A DNA stretch of 64,000 nt from Methylomonas subterranea (GCF_024505185.1 NZ_JANIBJ010000019.1:25322-89321); one strand, 5' to 3'; counted from the first letter of the stretch, positions 1 to 9,123 are shown. The notes: a model not told the origin generated them from the sequence alone. Made by a program: numbers and translations.

Positions 1-2117
1 GTCCGGCCGTAAAGCTCCGCCACCAGAGTGCTGATGACGGGCGGTCCGGGCGGCACCTCGACGACTTTGACCGAAACGTCGTCGGTATTTAGCGGCGCCA
101 ACAAGGCCCGCAGCCGCATCAGAATAGGGTGCGATTGGTGCTCGCGCCGCGCCTTGGGCGCCAAGGTCAGGCGAATGTCGGCCAGATTCGGCGCCAGCCG
201 GTAATCGTATTGGCGCACCAAACCGTTGAAGTCTATCGGCGACGGCAGGCCGACATAAGCCGCCCGTGCGGCGATTTCCGGCAATTGCGCGGCCAGTTGC
301 GCGGCCTGTCTGGTCACGGCGGCGGTTTGTTCCAGGCTGGCCCGTTCCGGCATATCGATGATGATCTGCATTTCGTCCTTATTATCGAAAGGCAGCAGTT
401 TCAGCGGCACCATGCGCAAAACCGGCAACATGGCGGTGATCACGAACAACACCAGCATCAACAAAATCAAATACCAAGCCGCTCTGCGATTGGCGATGCA
501 GGGTGCCACCATGCGGGCGTATAAACCGCTGGCGGCATTATCCTCCGCCACTTCCCGGCTTGGCTTGAGCGCTTTTGCGGCCAGCCAGGGTGTGACGATA
601 AAGGCAACCACGGTGGATAACATCACCGCCACCGGCACGTTAAACGCCATCGGCGCCATGTAAGGCCCCATCATGCCGGTAATGAAGGCCAAGGGAATGA
701 AGGCCAGAATGATGGTCAGGGTCGACATCAACAGCGCCGGACGAATTTCAGCCATTGCCGCCACAATGCGTTCATGCGGAATGCCGCTACCCTGCCGCAT
801 AAAGCGTTCGATGTTGTCGATGCCGGTAATCGGGTCGTCGACCAATAGACCCAAGGCCAGAATCAGCGCAAACAGGGTCACCCGGTTGATGGTGTAGCCG
901 AATGCCATATCCAGCAGCAGCGTGGCGCCGTAGCAAATCGGTATCGCCAATCCGACCACCAAGGCCGGCCGCCAGCCCAAAAAAATGCCGATGAACAACA
1001 CTACGGTGGCGATGGCGAATCCCAAGCTGCTGACCAGATCATTGACTTTGTCGTTGGCCGTCTGTCCGTAATCGCGCAGCACTTCGACATGCACTTCAGG
1101 CGGCAACAAGGTTCGAGAGAGTTCGCCCAGCTTTTTGTGAATGTTTGCCGCCAAGGTTACCGCGTTGGCGCCGCGCTTTTTGGCGACCGCCAGCGTGACC
1201 AGCGGATAATCGTCTTCAAACTCGTTCGCCAAGGGGTGGGCCGGCGCAAAGCCGAGCCAGTTGTAATGGTCCGGTTCGGCCGGACCGTCCTGGATGTCGG
1301 CGACATCGGTCAGATAAACCGGAACGCCATCGATACGATTGACCACCAGTTTGCCCAATTGCTCGCCGGCGGTCAGAAAATCGCCGGCCTCCAGCCGAAT
1401 GGTCGTGTTATTGGCCGAGACTATGCCGGCATCCAGCAACTGGTTGGCCCCCCGAATGGCCGCTACCACATCCAGCGCCGTGGTATGCCGTGCCGCCAGA
1501 CTCTGCGGATTCAGTAACACCCGCAGGCTGCGCAAGCGTCCGCCGATCACGTTGATCTGATTGGTGTCCTTGATTTGTTGCAATTCGACGGTGAGTTCAT
1601 CGGCAAAGCGTCGTAATTCGTAATCGCCGTATAAATCCGGCTGGCTGCTCCACAGGCCGGCGATCACGATAGGCACGTCATCCACTTCCACCGGCTTGAC
1701 CAGCCAGTTCGCCACCACGGCCGGAATCTTGTCCTGATTGGAATACAGCTTGCTGTAGACGTTCAACAACGCATCTTCCCGGTCTTCGCCGACAAAAAAA
1801 CGCAAGGTGACGATGGTTTGGCCGTTGACGGTGCGGGAATAGACATTCTCCACGCCGCTGATTTGGGTGAGTAGTTTCTCCAGCGGCTGAGTCACCTGAT
1901 TTTCGATCTGCACGGCCGACAACCCCGGCGCGGACACCAACACATTCGCCATCGGCACCACAATCTGCGGCTCCTCTTCGCGCGGGGTCAACAGCAATGC
2001 CAACACCCCCAGCGCGATGGAGAGCACGAACACCAACAAGGGCAAACCGCCTTGCAGCGAATAGCCGACCAGACGATCCAATACATGCGGTTTGGGGTTA
2101 TCGGGTAAGTTTGGCAA
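1..2117 (-). CDS. RND-family efflux permease, C-terminus beyond window
   Basis: Inner-membrane proton-driven pump of the AcrB/CzcA superfamily. The frame is open from a TTG at 2117 to the window edge (about 705 codons); no ATG lies between that TTG and an upstream in-frame TGA, so the start is weakly supported. Visible are the first membrane helix, the porter-domain opening VSAPGLSAVQIENQVTQPLE, and a helix-4-like segment LALGLLVDDP with the paired Asp of the proton relay. It resembles the membrane-fusion-dependent hydrophobic efflux group more than metal pumps. Partner adaptor and outer-membrane genes would lie further left on this strand and are not visible. Substrate unknown. Confidence 0.9.
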   Translation of the reverse strand, partial: MPNLPDNPKPHVLDRLVGYSLQGGLPLLVFVLSIALGVLALLLTPREEEPQIVVPMANVLVSAPGLSAVQIENQVTQPLEKLLTQISGVENVYSRTVNGQTIVTLRFFVGEDREDALLNVYSKLYSNQDKIPAVVANWLVKPVEVDDVPIVIAGLWSSQPDLYGDYELRRFADELTVELQQIKDTNQINVIGGRLRSLRVLLNPQSLAARHTTALDVVAAIRGANQLLDAGIVSANNTTIRLEAGDFLTAGEQLGKLVVNRIDGVPVYLTDVADIQDGPAEPDHYNWLGFAPAHPLANEFEDDYPLVTLAVAKKRGANAVTLAANIHKKLGELSRTLLPPEVHVEVLRDYGQTANDKVNDLVSSLGFAIATVVLFIGIFLGWRPALVVGLAIPICYGATLLLDMAFGYTINRVTLFALILALGLLVDDPITGIDNIERFMRQGSGIPHERIVAAMAEIRPALLMSTLTIILAFIPLAFITGMMGPYMAPMAFNVPVAVMLSTVVAFIVTPWLAAKALKPSREVAEDNAASGLYARMVAPCIANRRAAWYLILLMLVLFVITAMLPVLRMVPLKLLPFDNKDEMQIIIDMPERASLEQTAAVTRQAAQLAAQLPEIAARAAYVGLPSPIDFNGLVRQYDYRLAPNLADIRLTLAPKARREHQSHPILMRLRALLAPLNTDDVSVKVVEVPPGPPVISTLVAELYGR

Positions 2118-2265
2118 GGCGGTGGCCGGTAATTGGTTTCAGTTACCGGGCTTAGTGTAGCGTTTCATGAAGCTCGCGTCACCCCGACCAGTCCCGTGAC
2201 ACATATTCGTAACATTGTCCTGCTATAAGCAAAAGGTTTATGCCAATTTCCCGAAGAGTCAATGT

Positions 2266-2958
2266 ATGTCAAATATTACTGAACATTTGGTGCGCGGTTT
2301 CGACGACGAAATCAATCATGCCCGACAACTGGTCATTGAAATGACGCAATTGGTCACCCGGCGGATGGAGCAAGCCTTACTGGCCCTGGAAGCGGGCGAT
2401 GACACCGTGGCTCGGCAGGTTGTGGCCGGCGACAAGCAGGTGGATCGATACGAAGTTGCCATCGACGGCGCGGTGCTGAAGATTCTGGCCCGCCGCAATC
2501 CGGTGGCCGGCGATTTGCGCACCGTATTGTCGATTTCCAAAATAGCCGTCGAGCTGGAAAAAATCGGTAACGACATTGCCGATTTTGCCGGCTTGGTGGC
2601 TTATCTGTTCGGCCCCGACACCAGTAATCCAAACCATGCACTACTGTTGGAAATTTCCAAATTCGGCAATTTGATCAAAAGCATGCTGGATAGGCTAACC
2701 CTGGTCTTGGAAAAAAACGACATCCAACCCGCCTACAGCCTGCTGGAAAACGAGCGGGATTGTCAGGAAGAGTTCCGCGACGGCATCAGGCAGCAACTGG
2801 ATTTTGCCATTCAGGACGCGCGCCGCATCGGCCGGGCGCTGACCCTGATGCGTATGATGAAAGTGCTTGAGGGCTGCGGCGAACATTGTTGCCATATCGC
2901 CGAATACGTCATATTCATGCAGGACAGTATTGATGTGCGCCATCAGATGCCCAAATAG
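2266..2958 (+). CDS. phoU: PhoU-like phosphate signalling regulator
   Basis: PhoU couples the Pst phosphate transporter to the PhoR sensor kinase and represses the Pho regulon. The 230-residue length and two three-helix repeats are usual, with E/D-rich metal-binding patches such as ELEKIGNDIADF (first half) and LEGCGEHCCHIAEY (second half). ATG at 2266 is preferred over the TTG at 2215 because a purine-rich GAAGAG lies upstream and the protein then starts MSNITEHLVRGFD, as PhoU proteins do. No pst or phoBR genes adjoin, so this is an orphan copy. It is divergent from the RND pump across about 150 bp. Confidence 0.88.
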   Translation: MSNITEHLVRGFDDEINHARQLVIEMTQLVTRRMEQALLALEAGDDTVARQVVAGDKQVDRYEVAIDGAVLKILARRNPVAGDLRTVLSISKIAVELEKIGNDIADFAGLVAYLFGPDTSNPNHALLLEISKFGNLIKSMLDRLTLVLEKNDIQPAYSLLENERDCQEEFRDGIRQQLDFAIQDARRIGRALTLMRMMKVLEGCGEHCCHIAEYVIFMQDSIDVRHQMPK

Positions 2959-3108
2959 GATTTCGTTACAAACAATCTTCCCTTTGAAAAAGGTGATGGC
3001 GGGGAATTGCTTTAAAAATCTCCCCAGCCCCGCCGCTCCATCGCGCCGGTTGATTTTGCACGGCGCGCAGTGATTGATAACCTTATTCCATCAGTAAAAT
3101 TCAGGCAC

Positions 3109-3142
3109 AAAAAAAGCCTCTATCTTGAGCAACGATAGAGGC
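3109..3142 (-). terminator. Rho-independent terminator of the 53-aa peptide gene
   Basis: Perfect 9-bp stem (GCCTCTATC at 3116-3124 pairs with GATAGAGGC at 3134-3142) with a 9-nt loop. On the minus strand it is followed by a run of seven or more T. It sits about 60 bp after the stop codon of the small minus-strand gene, as expected for its own terminator. Confidence 0.85.
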
Positions 3143-3199
3143 CATAGAGTGCGCGGTCCAGGAGTACCGCTTGACAAGCAGGGAGGTCACACAAAAACT

Positions 3200-3361
3200 T
3201 TACGCACGGGCGGTTTGAGCCAAAATCCGGGTATGGGTTAAAAATGCCATGCTAAACAGCATGGTGGAGGCGACGAACTGAGCCGACAAAAAACTCGAAA
3301 TGCCGGTAAGCACAAACAGTCCGGTCATTACGTTTCTATACCAATGTTTCGATGTATTCAT
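3200..3361 (-). CDS. Small single-span membrane peptide (53 aa)
   Basis: A 53-codon ORF starting MNTSKHWYRNVMTGLFV and ending AQTARA. It has a short basic N-terminus, then one hydrophobic segment (about residues 11-38) with a Ser/Thr/Gly-rich middle, then a polar tail. Support for a real gene comes from an AAGGTGG ribosome-binding site about 5 bp before the ATG, a sigma70-like promoter about 45 bp upstream and a strong terminator downstream. I do not recognise a family. It could be a stress or toxin-like membrane peptide, or a regulator of a membrane complex, but nothing in the sequence decides this. Confidence 0.65.
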   Translation of the reverse strand: MNTSKHWYRNVMTGLFVLTGISSFLSAQFVASTMLFSMAFLTHTRILAQTARA

Positions 3362-3405
3362 TCGCGCCACCTTGAAAGTATTCCGCCGTTGTTAAGTACG
3401 GTTTC

Positions 3406-3433
3406 ACTATATACCCCTGAATATTATTTTCAA
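3406..3433 (-). promoter_or_regulatory. Candidate sigma70 promoter for the 53-aa peptide gene
   Basis: On the minus strand TTGAAA (3433-3428), a 16-bp spacer and TATAGT (3411-3406). It lies about 45 bp upstream of the ATG at 3361. This is an eye match only; the spacer is one base shorter than ideal. Confidence 0.4.
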
Positions 3434-3548
3434 TCAGGCATTTAACGATTTGTTTGTTTCAAAATACCAAACAATAGCGGGTAAATTTTTCCTATATACT
3501 GAGCGGATTAGTCGGCTTTTGCTTTCATGGCTCGTGGTTCGGCCGCGC

Positions 3549-6248
3549 TTATGTCCGACGCTCCTTGAAGATCAAATCCTGCATCTGCCGCGTCACATTC
3601 CGCCCATCGCTATCCTGCTCCAAGGCCATAATAAACAAGCAACGCCCTTGGCTGGATTTCGCCCACAACTCGCCTACCGCGCGCTTTTCCGCTGAATCGT
3701 CGTTGCTGGCGTAGGCTTCGCCCTTGTACTCGACGACCAGCATCCGGCCGTCTTTCAATTCGCAGACAAAATCCGGGTAAAAGCGGTTATGTGCCAGCGG
3801 CAGCCAAAACGAGGCATGATCCCGGCGAACCAGATTCCGAATCCAAACCTTCACTTCCGGCAGGCTATCAATGGCTTTGGCGCATTCGTATTCCTCGCCT
3901 TGAGCTTTCAAATCCTCAATGATCGGATAAAAATGCTTCTGGAATTTGTAGCGGCCGGCGTAATACGGTGGCCGTGCCGGGTAGTGTTGCGGCGAAAAGC
4001 GATAAACAAACTCATCGCTTAATAAGACCTGGGCATCGTCGCCGAACAAGGTTTGCTGGTAACCGGTTTTTTGCGCGCGTTTGCGGTATAGGCCAATTAA
4101 ATCCCTGACCGCTCGTAACAAGGGGTATTTATTGCGGACCAGCGCCGTCAAATTGATGTTGGCTGTTTGCAGCAAATCGTTGATCAACAAGGAACTGAAT
4201 TTAATCAGGTCGCGCTGCATCACATCGGCTTGCTTGCATTCTCGATCCAGCCAGCCGATCAAGTCTTGTTCGGTGACCTCCAACAAATCGTCATTGAGAT
4301 TGATCACCTCGTTTTGCCGGGCAATGTGGTAACTGATTTCCTTGCCATCCATGTCGATGGAAAAACTGTTGCTGGTTTCCTGTATGCGGAAGTTATTCAA
4401 TTTGGCCGGATAATCGAGCAAGTTCAACTGACCATTTTCCAAAATGGTTTCCGGTTCGACCAGTTCCAATTCGTCTTGAATGACAGCGCACAGCAACGGC
4501 AAACGACCAAAGCTTTCGCCACGCTCCGAGGGTGATTGTTGCGCCTGGATACTTTGATTGTGGATGCGCAAATCACGGGCGATGGCTTCTTGCGCGGGCT
4601 TTTTACCCACCGCTTTCAGCAAGGCTTGCTGCAACGGTTCGGACACTTCACCGCTAATGCGCACGACATACGCGCCGTTATCCTCACTAATGGCCAATTG
4701 GCGTTTGTCGGCCTCGTCCAAATGTTCCAGATTCGGCATGGTAGGCAATTCAATCACCAAAGCAGCCGGCACCGGTTTGGAAACCTCGGCACCGTTAGGT
4801 CCAAATAAATCGGTTTGCCCGCCGCCCACCGGCGCTTGCTGCCGCAAAAACGCCGCAACTTCCATTTCCTCAAAGCCCATCGCAATCAACTTGTCGGTCA
4901 ATTCCTTGGCGGCATTGGCAAAGCCCTTGGTGGCTAGATGCGCATAGGCCCGGTTCAGATCTTCGATCATCCGTCGGCGGGCAAACGGCATCCGCAGCAC
5001 CCGGCCCAGCAATTGTTCGGCGTCCTTGCTGGAACTAACTTGCTTGACCGAGCAAAACACATAGGCAAACGAACAATCCCAGCCCTCTTTCAAGGCTTCG
5101 ATGGTGATGATGTATTCAATCGGGCAAGCGGGATCGAACAAATTCAGGCCATCCAGTTCGCGTTGGTTGCCGGTGGCAATGGCGATGGTGTCGGCTTCGA
5201 TGTGCAAATCATCGGTTAGATAGGCTTTCAACACCTCAACCGTGACTTCACCGTTTTTGGCTTCGGCTTGCAGCAAGGCAAGCGGGCGAATATAAGCCTC
5301 GTCCTTTTGCGCATCCAGAGCGAGTTTATTGCGAGTGATAACTGTATCCCGCACCGCATCCTGCCAGTTTTGATGCTCGGTCAAAATGATCGGCAGCTTA
5401 ATCATCTCTTCGGCTTTCAATTCCGCCGCCGAAACGTGGTAAAGAATGTTGCTGCCGTTGGTAGTCGAGGTGTTCGGCGTGGCGGTAAATTCGATAATCG
5501 CCGCCGGATGCACACGCTGCAAGGTGTCGAAGGTCAATGAGGTTCTGGCGTTATGCGCCTCGTCGACTATCAACAGCGGACGGTGCAGGGCCAGCAGGTT
5601 GGCAAACGAGTATTTGATTTTGCCGAGTTCTTGAGCACTTAAACCCACTTCCTGAATATCGGCTGCGCCGACTTTTTCCAACCGATCCAGATATGGATGG
5701 TTGGGCGGCAACTTGGCGAAATGCGGCTCGAAGTTTTCGTGATAGGCATACACCTTGCGCCCCGAGGTATCGTTAACGCGCAAATTAGCCAGCGTCGACA
5801 CCACCACAATGGCTTTCTGTCCGATGTCTTGCGGCCTGATTTGCGTGACTTCGTCAATGTCCAACACCAGCACTTGATGGTTAAAGGCAAAATCCAGTTT
5901 TTCCCGATAGGGATGACCGGGCTTTTTCAAGGCTTCAACGGTTTGTTGCCGAATGGTATTACTGGGAACCAGCCACAAGGTGATCGGAAAATCCACATCC
6001 AGATAACTTTTAGCCGCCGTGACGATGGCATGAGACGCCAGCAGGGTTTTACCGCCGCCGGTGGGAATGCGGAAACACACATAAGGCACGTCGGCAAAGC
6101 CGTAATCGCGATAAGCCAACGGCGGTAAGCCTTGTCCTTGCAGCGTTTCGGCGTAAGCTTCAGTGATGTTTTGCCGGTCGCGAGCCTTGGACAGAAAACT
6201 GTCCAGCGTATCGATGGCGCGTTGTTGGTAGCCTTTCAGTGTCAGCAT
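3549..6248 (-). CDS. res: Type III restriction enzyme Res subunit
   Basis: The 899-residue ATP-dependent restriction subunit, which translocates and cleaves DNA together with Mod. Superfamily 2 helicase motifs appear in order: Walker A PTGGGKTLLASHAI near residue 65, DEAHNART near 230, EFTATP near 255, and LLGRVLRMPF near 410. A C-terminal nuclease has PDFVCELKDGRMLVVEYKGE, a PD-ExK arrangement typical of Res. It starts 19 bp after the RelE-like toxin gene on the same strand, and its mod partner lies 1.3 kb upstream. In classic loci mod and res are adjacent, so the gap is unusual. The reading frame is intact, so the enzyme may be functional. Confidence 0.93.
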   Translation of the reverse strand: MLTLKGYQQRAIDTLDSFLSKARDRQNITEAYAETLQGQGLPPLAYRDYGFADVPYVCFRIPTGGGKTLLASHAIVTAAKSYLDVDFPITLWLVPSNTIRQQTVEALKKPGHPYREKLDFAFNHQVLVLDIDEVTQIRPQDIGQKAIVVVSTLANLRVNDTSGRKVYAYHENFEPHFAKLPPNHPYLDRLEKVGAADIQEVGLSAQELGKIKYSFANLLALHRPLLIVDEAHNARTSLTFDTLQRVHPAAIIEFTATPNTSTTNGSNILYHVSAAELKAEEMIKLPIILTEHQNWQDAVRDTVITRNKLALDAQKDEAYIRPLALLQAEAKNGEVTVEVLKAYLTDDLHIEADTIAIATGNQRELDGLNLFDPACPIEYIITIEALKEGWDCSFAYVFCSVKQVSSSKDAEQLLGRVLRMPFARRRMIEDLNRAYAHLATKGFANAAKELTDKLIAMGFEEMEVAAFLRQQAPVGGGQTDLFGPNGAEVSKPVPAALVIELPTMPNLEHLDEADKRQLAISEDNGAYVVRISGEVSEPLQQALLKAVGKKPAQEAIARDLRIHNQSIQAQQSPSERGESFGRLPLLCAVIQDELELVEPETILENGQLNLLDYPAKLNNFRIQETSNSFSIDMDGKEISYHIARQNEVINLNDDLLEVTEQDLIGWLDRECKQADVMQRDLIKFSSLLINDLLQTANINLTALVRNKYPLLRAVRDLIGLYRKRAQKTGYQQTLFGDDAQVLLSDEFVYRFSPQHYPARPPYYAGRYKFQKHFYPIIEDLKAQGEEYECAKAIDSLPEVKVWIRNLVRRDHASFWLPLAHNRFYPDFVCELKDGRMLVVEYKGEAYASNDDSAEKRAVGELWAKSSQGRCLFIMALEQDSDGRNVTRQMQDLIFKERRT

Positions 6249-6266
6249 GGCAATTCTTGCTAAGTG

Positions 6267-6530
6267 CTAGTTATAAACCGACGAACGGTGATCCAGCGAA
6301 ACCACCAGCACGATCAATGTGTCATCGATAATCCGCGCCAATATTCGGTAATCACCCACGCGGTAGCGCCACAGCTCGGACAAGGCGCCGTGCAGGGCTT
6401 TACCACTGGCGCGCGGGTTGTCCAATCCTTGCAATTTCAGCAAGAAATCCTGTAGCCGTTTTTTGCTGGCGTTATCCATTTTGGCAAACTGTTTGGCCGC
6501 CTTGGGAGTAAACTCGACTTTATACCCCAT
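6267..6530 (-). CDS. RelE/ParE-superfamily toxin
   Basis: An 87-residue basic protein with the RelE fold pattern: an N-terminal GYKVEFTPKAAKQFAKMD, a helical pair, then WRYRVGDYRILARIIDD and a C-terminal strand ending VSLDHRSSVY. RelE-type proteins cut mRNA on the ribosome. The ATG overlaps the antitoxin gene by 11 bp, the usual antitoxin-toxin order. The conserved YRVGDYRI block and the C-terminal His/Arg region are present, so it looks intact. It sits between the broken DUF559 gene and res inside the type III locus. Confidence 0.88.
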   Translation of the reverse strand: MGYKVEFTPKAAKQFAKMDNASKKRLQDFLLKLQGLDNPRASGKALHGALSELWRYRVGDYRILARIIDDTLIVLVVSLDHRSSVYN

Positions 6531-6732
6531 GTTCCGCGATCACTTTCTCTAATGGTAGCGAGGCTTCGCCGCTATCGATGAATGCCTGATAAGCCGCTAC
6601 GGCGTGTTCCGCGTCTATCTTGTCTTCTAAATAAATATCGAGAAGCCGATCCACAAATTCAGCCAAGTTTCGGCCTTCGTCCTGGGCGGCGTGAATCAAA
6701 CGGTTTTCGGTGTTTTTGGGTAGATCAATCAT
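6520..6732 (-). CDS. RelB-like antitoxin (CopG/RHH type)
   Basis: A 70-residue acidic protein beginning MIDLPKNTENRLIHAAQDEG. An N-terminal ribbon-helix-helix-like segment is followed by an acidic tail ending VIAEHGV that would wrap the toxin. ATG at 6732 is chosen because GGGAG lies about 9 bp upstream; an in-frame TTG at 6747 has no ribosome-binding site. It is the first gene of the pair and overlaps the toxin start. RelB/ParD family assignment is by context and length more than by strong motif. Confidence 0.82.
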   Translation of the reverse strand: MIDLPKNTENRLIHAAQDEGRNLAEFVDRLLDIYLEDKIDAEHAVAAYQAFIDSGEASLPLEKVIAEHGV

Positions 6733-6840
6733 GGTGTTTACTCCCAAGTTAAAATAGTTTTTCGTCTCTCGTTCCCGCGCGGCGAACTTATCGATAAAAA
6801 TCCCCGTAAAAACGGGTTAACCTATTCCCCCCGTAACTAT

Positions 6841-6985
6841 TCAGTGTTGAATAACTATCCCTTCTCCCTCCGGGAGAAGGTTAGGATGAGGGGATAAAAC
6901 AAGGCTTTTTGCCTTTCTTTTTCTCCCTCACCTGCCCTCTCCCGCTGGAGAGGGGCTTTAGTGCTTCGCGCTGAATAGTTACTTC
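6841..6985 (+). repeat. Palindromic repeat pair of the CTTCTCCC/GGGAGAAG type
   Basis: Two GC-rich hairpins, CTTCTCCC(TCCG)GGGAGAAG at 6861-6879 and GCCCTCTCC(..)GGAGAGGGGC at about 6934-6956, lie between outward copies of a GAATAACTAT / ATAGTTA inverted sequence. The same CTTCTCCC-type hairpin reappears at 52.3 kb. The repeat overlaps and has replaced the C-terminal coding part of the DUF559 gene. Confidence 0.6.
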
Positions 6986-7361
6986 CCAGGGGGTTAGGGG
7001 GATTCTTACGCCCCTGTATTGTGGCATTTATGATTGCCAAAACCGCGTCTGTTTCCAGTAATACCTGCCCGTTATCGAAACGCAGTACCAACAAGCCTAA
7101 TCCTGCCCGCAATTCATCGCGTTTTTGGTCTTTCAATTTATGCGTTGTTTCAGCATGCTGGCTACCATCAATTTCTATAACCGACTTTGCCGCCGGACAA
7201 TAAAAATCGACAACAAAATTTAACAATGGCTTTTGCCGATAAAATTGCACGCCTTATATTTGTTTGCGGCGTAGTCGATACCACAATATTTGTTCCGCAT
7301 CGGTCATATTCGTTCTCAGCGAACGAGCCGTTGCTTTTAAATGTTTGTTGTATTTTTCCAA
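6855..7361 (-). pseudogene. DUF559 (Vsr-like endonuclease fold) gene broken by a stop codon
   Basis: The family pattern runs through one frame from a TTG at 7361: EKYNKHLKATARSLRTNMTD, then AEQILWYRLRRKQI, an in-frame TAA at 7256-7254, then GVQFYRQKPLLNFVVDFYCP and AAKSVIEIDGSQH. DUF559 proteins normally read straight through this point, so the TAA is a nonsense change (one base from AAA or TTA). A GTG at 7250 could restart the C-terminal part but would lose the first helices. The 3' end runs into palindromic repeat sequence (from about residue 110 on), so both ends are damaged. These proteins share a PD-(D/E)XK-like nuclease fold; the cellular role is unknown. Confidence 0.8.
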
Positions 7362-7366
7362 TGTAA

Positions 7367-7505
7367 AAATCCCCCCCACCCCCCTTTTTGCAAAGGGGGG
7401 AATGGCCGCGCCAATGCCGTTAAGTTAAACATTTCACCATTCACCCCCTCTTCGAATTCGCTCTCCTCTTTGAAAAAGAGGGGTAGGGGGAGATTTTTTA
7501 AAATA
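7367..7505 (+). repeat. G/C-run hairpin repeats
   Basis: Two adjacent palindromes: C-runs facing G-runs around CTTTTTGCAAAG (about 7378-7400), and CCTCTT...GAAAAAGAGG (about 7441-7500) with flanking A/T tracts on both sides. No coding sequence is seen between the DUF559 remnant and mod. The pattern resembles intergenic REP-type sequence and could also end transcription of mod. Confidence 0.5.
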
Positions 7506-7581
7506 CCCCTTTCAATCCCCTTTATGCCCTTGGGTACTTATTCAAAGTGGAAGTACGCTTCACTTTACAGCACTGCACACA

Positions 7582-9123
7582 TCACAACGCCTTCACATCA
7601 TACGGAATTTGTTTGAAGGTGATGTTGTGCTCGGCCAGACGGGACGGGCCCAGGCGGCAGCTTTCACCGTAGATCGTGACCGGGCCGGCGTGGTCGGCTA
7701 TGCCCTGCAATTCGGCCAGCACACGCGAAGTCAGCACGTTGCCGCCTTGCGGGCGGCGGTCGCCGAGAATGCCGTTGTACAGCAGATAGTAGGCGGTGCC
7801 GTCGTCAACGCCCAGCAACGGCGAATACCCCGGCGGGCACAAGTCGGCCGGTTTGGCCAGCGGCGTTTTGGTTTCCGCGTACCAAATGTGCGCGGCCAGC
7901 GCGGCGAATTGGATGTCGTGATTGAGTTTGCCGTAGGCGTCGAACACCGGTTCGCCCAGCTTGAAGAAGCGAAAGCCGCCGCCACCCTGCCAGTTGACGG
8001 CCTTGGAAATGCCGCCTTGTTCGCCATCGACAACCTTGCACAAACGGGTTTGGCAATGGCTTTGCGCGTGGTCGCCCATTTCAATGCCGATGTAGCGGCG
8101 GTTCATTTTGTGGGCCACGGCGGCGGCGGTGCCGGAGCCGAGGAAACTGTCGAGTATTAAATCGTTGGGGTTGGTGGCTATTTGGAGAATGCGTTCAATT
8201 AATCTTTCTGGTTTTGGTGTTCCGAAAACATCTTCAGCAAATAAGCCAACGATCTCTTTTTTTGCGTCCTGAGTGTGTCCAACATCCTCATAAGACCAGA
8301 ATGTTTGTGGCACAACGCCTTGTTTGACTTCACTTAAATATATCTTTGGTGCAGGCACATTGTTTCCATCTTTGCCCCACCAAATTCGTCCAACTTTATC
8401 CATGTCCCAAAACTTTTCTTCTGAAACACGCCAATACGAGCCAGCCGGTGGCCCCTCAATCAATCTTCCGCTCGGGCACCGAATCGAATAAGTCCCCTTA
8501 CTATAAAAATTTCTTGCTGCGAGGTTATTCGGCCTCCAAAGCCCTCGCGGATCGTTGTCAGGATTTTTATAAGCTTTATCCTGTTTTTCAGACCGAGGCA
8601 TGGGATTGGGAACCCAATTGTTACCATTTTTGGCATAAACAACGATGTAATCGTGGTCTTCTGAAAAATGGCGTGCGCTGGACTTCGGGGCGTAATTCTT
8701 TCTCCAAATCACTGAGGTTACAAAATTTCCCCGCCCAAACACCTCGTCCATCATCACCTTCAAATAATGGGCTTCGTTGTCGTCGATGGAGACCCAGATG
8801 CTGCCGTCCTCGCTGAGTAATTCCCGCAGCAGTTCCAGACGCGGGTACATCATGCTCAACCAAATCGAGTGTTCCAGATTGTCGTCGTAATGGCTGAAGG
8901 CCGAGCGGGTGTTGTACGGCGGGTCGATATAAATGCATTTGACTTGGCCGGCATAAAACGGAATCAAGGCTTTCAAGGCTTCCAGGTTGTCGCCTTGAAT
9001 CAGCATATTGCGGTTGTCCATGTCGCCATATGACAATCCCTGCACTTCTTCCAGCAAACGGTAAGTGCATTGGCTAGCGGTTTTGACGGCTTGGTTTTTA
9101 TTGAGCCAGTGCAGGATGGGCAC
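7582..9123 (-). CDS. mod: Type III DNA methyltransferase Mod subunit
   Basis: A 513-residue N6-adenine or N4-cytosine methyltransferase of the beta class: catalytic motif IV IDPPYNTRSAF (near residue 70) precedes the AdoMet-binding motif I DSFLGSGTAAA (near 350). In type III systems Mod reads the target site for both methylation and restriction. The GTG at 9123 has AAAGGA 7 bp upstream and gives the usual start MPILHWLNKNQAVKT; a longer frame from 9195 lacks a ribosome-binding site. The central part (about 8160-8740), where the target recognition domain lies, is clearly more AT-rich than both ends. It is the first gene of the locus, with res 1.3 kb downstream. Confidence 0.93.
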   Translation of the reverse strand: MPILHWLNKNQAVKTASQCTYRLLEEVQGLSYGDMDNRNMLIQGDNLEALKALIPFYAGQVKCIYIDPPYNTRSAFSHYDDNLEHSIWLSMMYPRLELLRELLSEDGSIWVSIDDNEAHYLKVMMDEVFGRGNFVTSVIWRKNYAPKSSARHFSEDHDYIVVYAKNGNNWVPNPMPRSEKQDKAYKNPDNDPRGLWRPNNLAARNFYSKGTYSIRCPSGRLIEGPPAGSYWRVSEEKFWDMDKVGRIWWGKDGNNVPAPKIYLSEVKQGVVPQTFWSYEDVGHTQDAKKEIVGLFAEDVFGTPKPERLIERILQIATNPNDLILDSFLGSGTAAAVAHKMNRRYIGIEMGDHAQSHCQTRLCKVVDGEQGGISKAVNWQGGGGFRFFKLGEPVFDAYGKLNHDIQFAALAAHIWYAETKTPLAKPADLCPPGYSPLLGVDDGTAYYLLYNGILGDRRPQGGNVLTSRVLAELQGIADHAGPVTIYGESCRLGPSRLAEHNITFKQIPYDVKAL

